Shown: in pieces, positions 5,213 to 5,904 of the stretch
How positions within the stretch are numbered: the first letter of the stretch is position 1
Layout: every line of letters starts with the position of its first letter
From: Nostocaceae cyanobacterium CSSed10_463m
GTDB taxonomy: Bacteria; Cyanobacteriota; Cyanobacteriia; Cyanobacteriales; Nostocaceae
Length of the DNA stretch: 5,904 nucleotides
Direction of reading: 5' to 3'
Assembly (NCBI GenBank): GCA_003556955.1
Contig: PWQB01000002.1
Location: forward strand, 1-5,904
Notes under the pieces: model-generated
What the model was told of the DNA's origin: nothing
Database searches by the model: none
Seen by the model: only the letters and a program-made list of their open reading frames with translations
Translations under genes and position numbers: made by a program

Positions 5213-5515
5213 TTACGATTCTGATTTTTCGCTGTTTTCTAATTCAGATGTGGCTTCTTTGACTCGACGGATGGGTAAATTAGCAATCAACGCTGTGGTG
5301 CGTTGGTTGCTTTCTAGAGAAAACTCTAGTCCATCTGTCTCGATTTCTACATAGCGACAAACTATCTCAAGGATTTCTTGCCGCATTTTTTCTAATTTCT
5401 GGGGATCTAAATCAGCACGGTCGTGAGCAATCACCAGTTGCAAGCGACGTTTGACTTGAGTGCGACTGGTGTCAGGAGTACGTACAAATAATCGTTCTAT
5501 GAGTTCAAGAATCAT
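5213..5515 (-). CDS. minE: Cell division topological specificity factor MinE
   Basis: MinE stimulates MinD ATPase and drives membrane release of MinD, restricting the FtsZ inhibitor MinC to non-division sites. The protein has 100 residues from the ATG at 5515-5513, normal for cyanobacteria. The N-terminal amphipathic membrane-targeting segment is [10 protein letters not shown] (1-10). The MinD-contact region is [19 protein letters not shown] (18-36), equivalent to the conserved RLQ-IIVAE segment of E. coli. The dimerising beta/alpha domain spans about 37-86, ending in [12 protein letters not shown]. The tail is Ser/Glu-rich. An in-frame TTG two codons upstream would only add Met-Ala and is less likely. 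There is no Shine-Dalgarno. A 10-codon minicistron from 5544 ends by overlapping the ATG as ATGA, so translation may be coupled to minD. minE lies 36 bases after minD in one operon. Confidence 0.96.
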   Translation of the reverse strand: MILELIERLFVRTPDTSRTQVKRRLQLVIAHDRADLDPQKLEKMRQEILEIVCRYVEIETDGLEFSLESNQRTTALIANLPIRRVKEATSELENSEKSES

Positions 5516-5551
5516 TGCCAATGGGTTCGCGGAGACTGGAACATGAGTGAG

Positions 5552-5904
5552 TTAACCAATTTTTGTCCATAACAACTTTCGCAAACGAGCGAAAATGTTG
5601 TCACTGGGTGCGTCGAGATCAAGAAAATCGACTTTTTCTCCTTCCAATCTACGGGCAATATTATCAAAGGCGATGGCAGCTAGAGAGGGGGTATCCCCTA
5701 ATACTAAAGGTTCGCCGCGATTGGTAGAAACAATAACACGTTCATCATCAGGTATTACCCCGATTAGGGGTATTGCTAGAAGTTCCTGAACATCTTGCAC
5801 AGACATCATATCATTTGCTCGTACCATTGCGGGTCTGATGCGGTTAATGATTAAGTGGGCGCGTTTGATGCCTTGTGCTTCTAGTAATCCCACTACCCTG
5901 TCAG
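5552..5904 (-). CDS. minD: Septum site-determining ATPase MinD (3' part, gene runs off the right edge)
   Basis: MinD is a deviant-Walker ATPase that dimerises on the membrane with ATP, recruits MinC and is released by MinE. The window holds the C-terminal 117 codons or so, with the frame open to the right edge. Residues reading DRVVGLLEAQGI at the edge continue into INRIRPAMVRANDMMSVQDV, the conserved MinD stretch, and then IGVIPDDERVIVSTNRGEP. The extreme C-terminus IFARLRKLLWTKIG is the expected amphipathic membrane-targeting helix, with basic residues on one face. The Walker A motif and the start codon lie outside the window. The stop (5554-5552) precedes minE by 36 bases. minC is probably next upstream, as is usual in cyanobacteria, but is not visible. 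Confidence 0.97.
   Translation of the reverse strand, partial: DRVVGLLEAQGIKRAHLIINRIRPAMVRANDMMSVQDVQELLAIPLIGVIPDDERVIVSTNRGEPLVLGDTPSLAAIAFDNIARRLEGEKVDFLDLDAPSDNIFARLRKLLWTKIG

Noticed and set aside
5516..5521. TTG at 5521 as start of minE
   Set aside because: It adds only Met-Ala before the normal MinE N-terminus [10 protein letters not shown] and has no ribosome binding site.
5595..5789. 64-codon plus-strand frame
   Set aside because: Antisense to conserved minD sequence, no protein features.

Overview
The window is chromosomal DNA from a filamentous, Nostoc/Anabaena-like cyanobacterium. The evidence is a photosystem I psaC gene at the left edge, minD/minE of the cyanobacterial type at the right edge, two HIP1 octamers (GCGATCGC), two hairpin-forming interspersed sequences of the kind common in Nostocales genomes, and moderately AT-rich, long intergenic DNA. 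I see no mobile element, CRISPR array, tRNA or rRNA.

Layout from left to right. psaC (minus strand, only its 5' part present) has a strong ribosome binding site and a leader with two good stem-loops. A 568-bp gap follows, containing a compact dispersed repeat that can fold as a perfect three-way junction. Next is a small four-cysteine protein (plus strand, probably the cyanobacterial DUF6464 family), divergent from psaC. It converges on fmt (minus strand), and the two genes overlap by the four bases TTAA. fmt has a good sigma-70-type promoter.

Between fmt and the next gene lies a gap of more than 1.1 kb that holds no convincing ordinary gene. It has two parts worth attention: a 198-bp block (2650-2847) whose ends pair over 11 bp and which contains nested and adjacent stems, and a leader just before the next gene with a 20-codon ORF behind a good ribosome binding site, overlapping mutually exclusive hairpins. 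The gene that follows (3225-4520, plus) encodes an exported or membrane-anchored protein of unknown function and ends in a textbook intrinsic terminator. A MAPEG-family membrane protein (plus) comes next, then a convergent hairpin repeat, then minE and the 3' part of minD (minus). minC probably lies outside the window upstream of minD.

The recognised genes are housekeeping: electron transfer at photosystem I (PsaC), formylation of initiator tRNA (Fmt) and division-site placement (MinD/MinE). Apart from minD-minE they do not form one pathway. The candidates for something undescribed are the structured block and the leader upstream of the unknown exported protein. Both are inferences from base pairing seen by eye and have not been tested by folding or comparative analysis.
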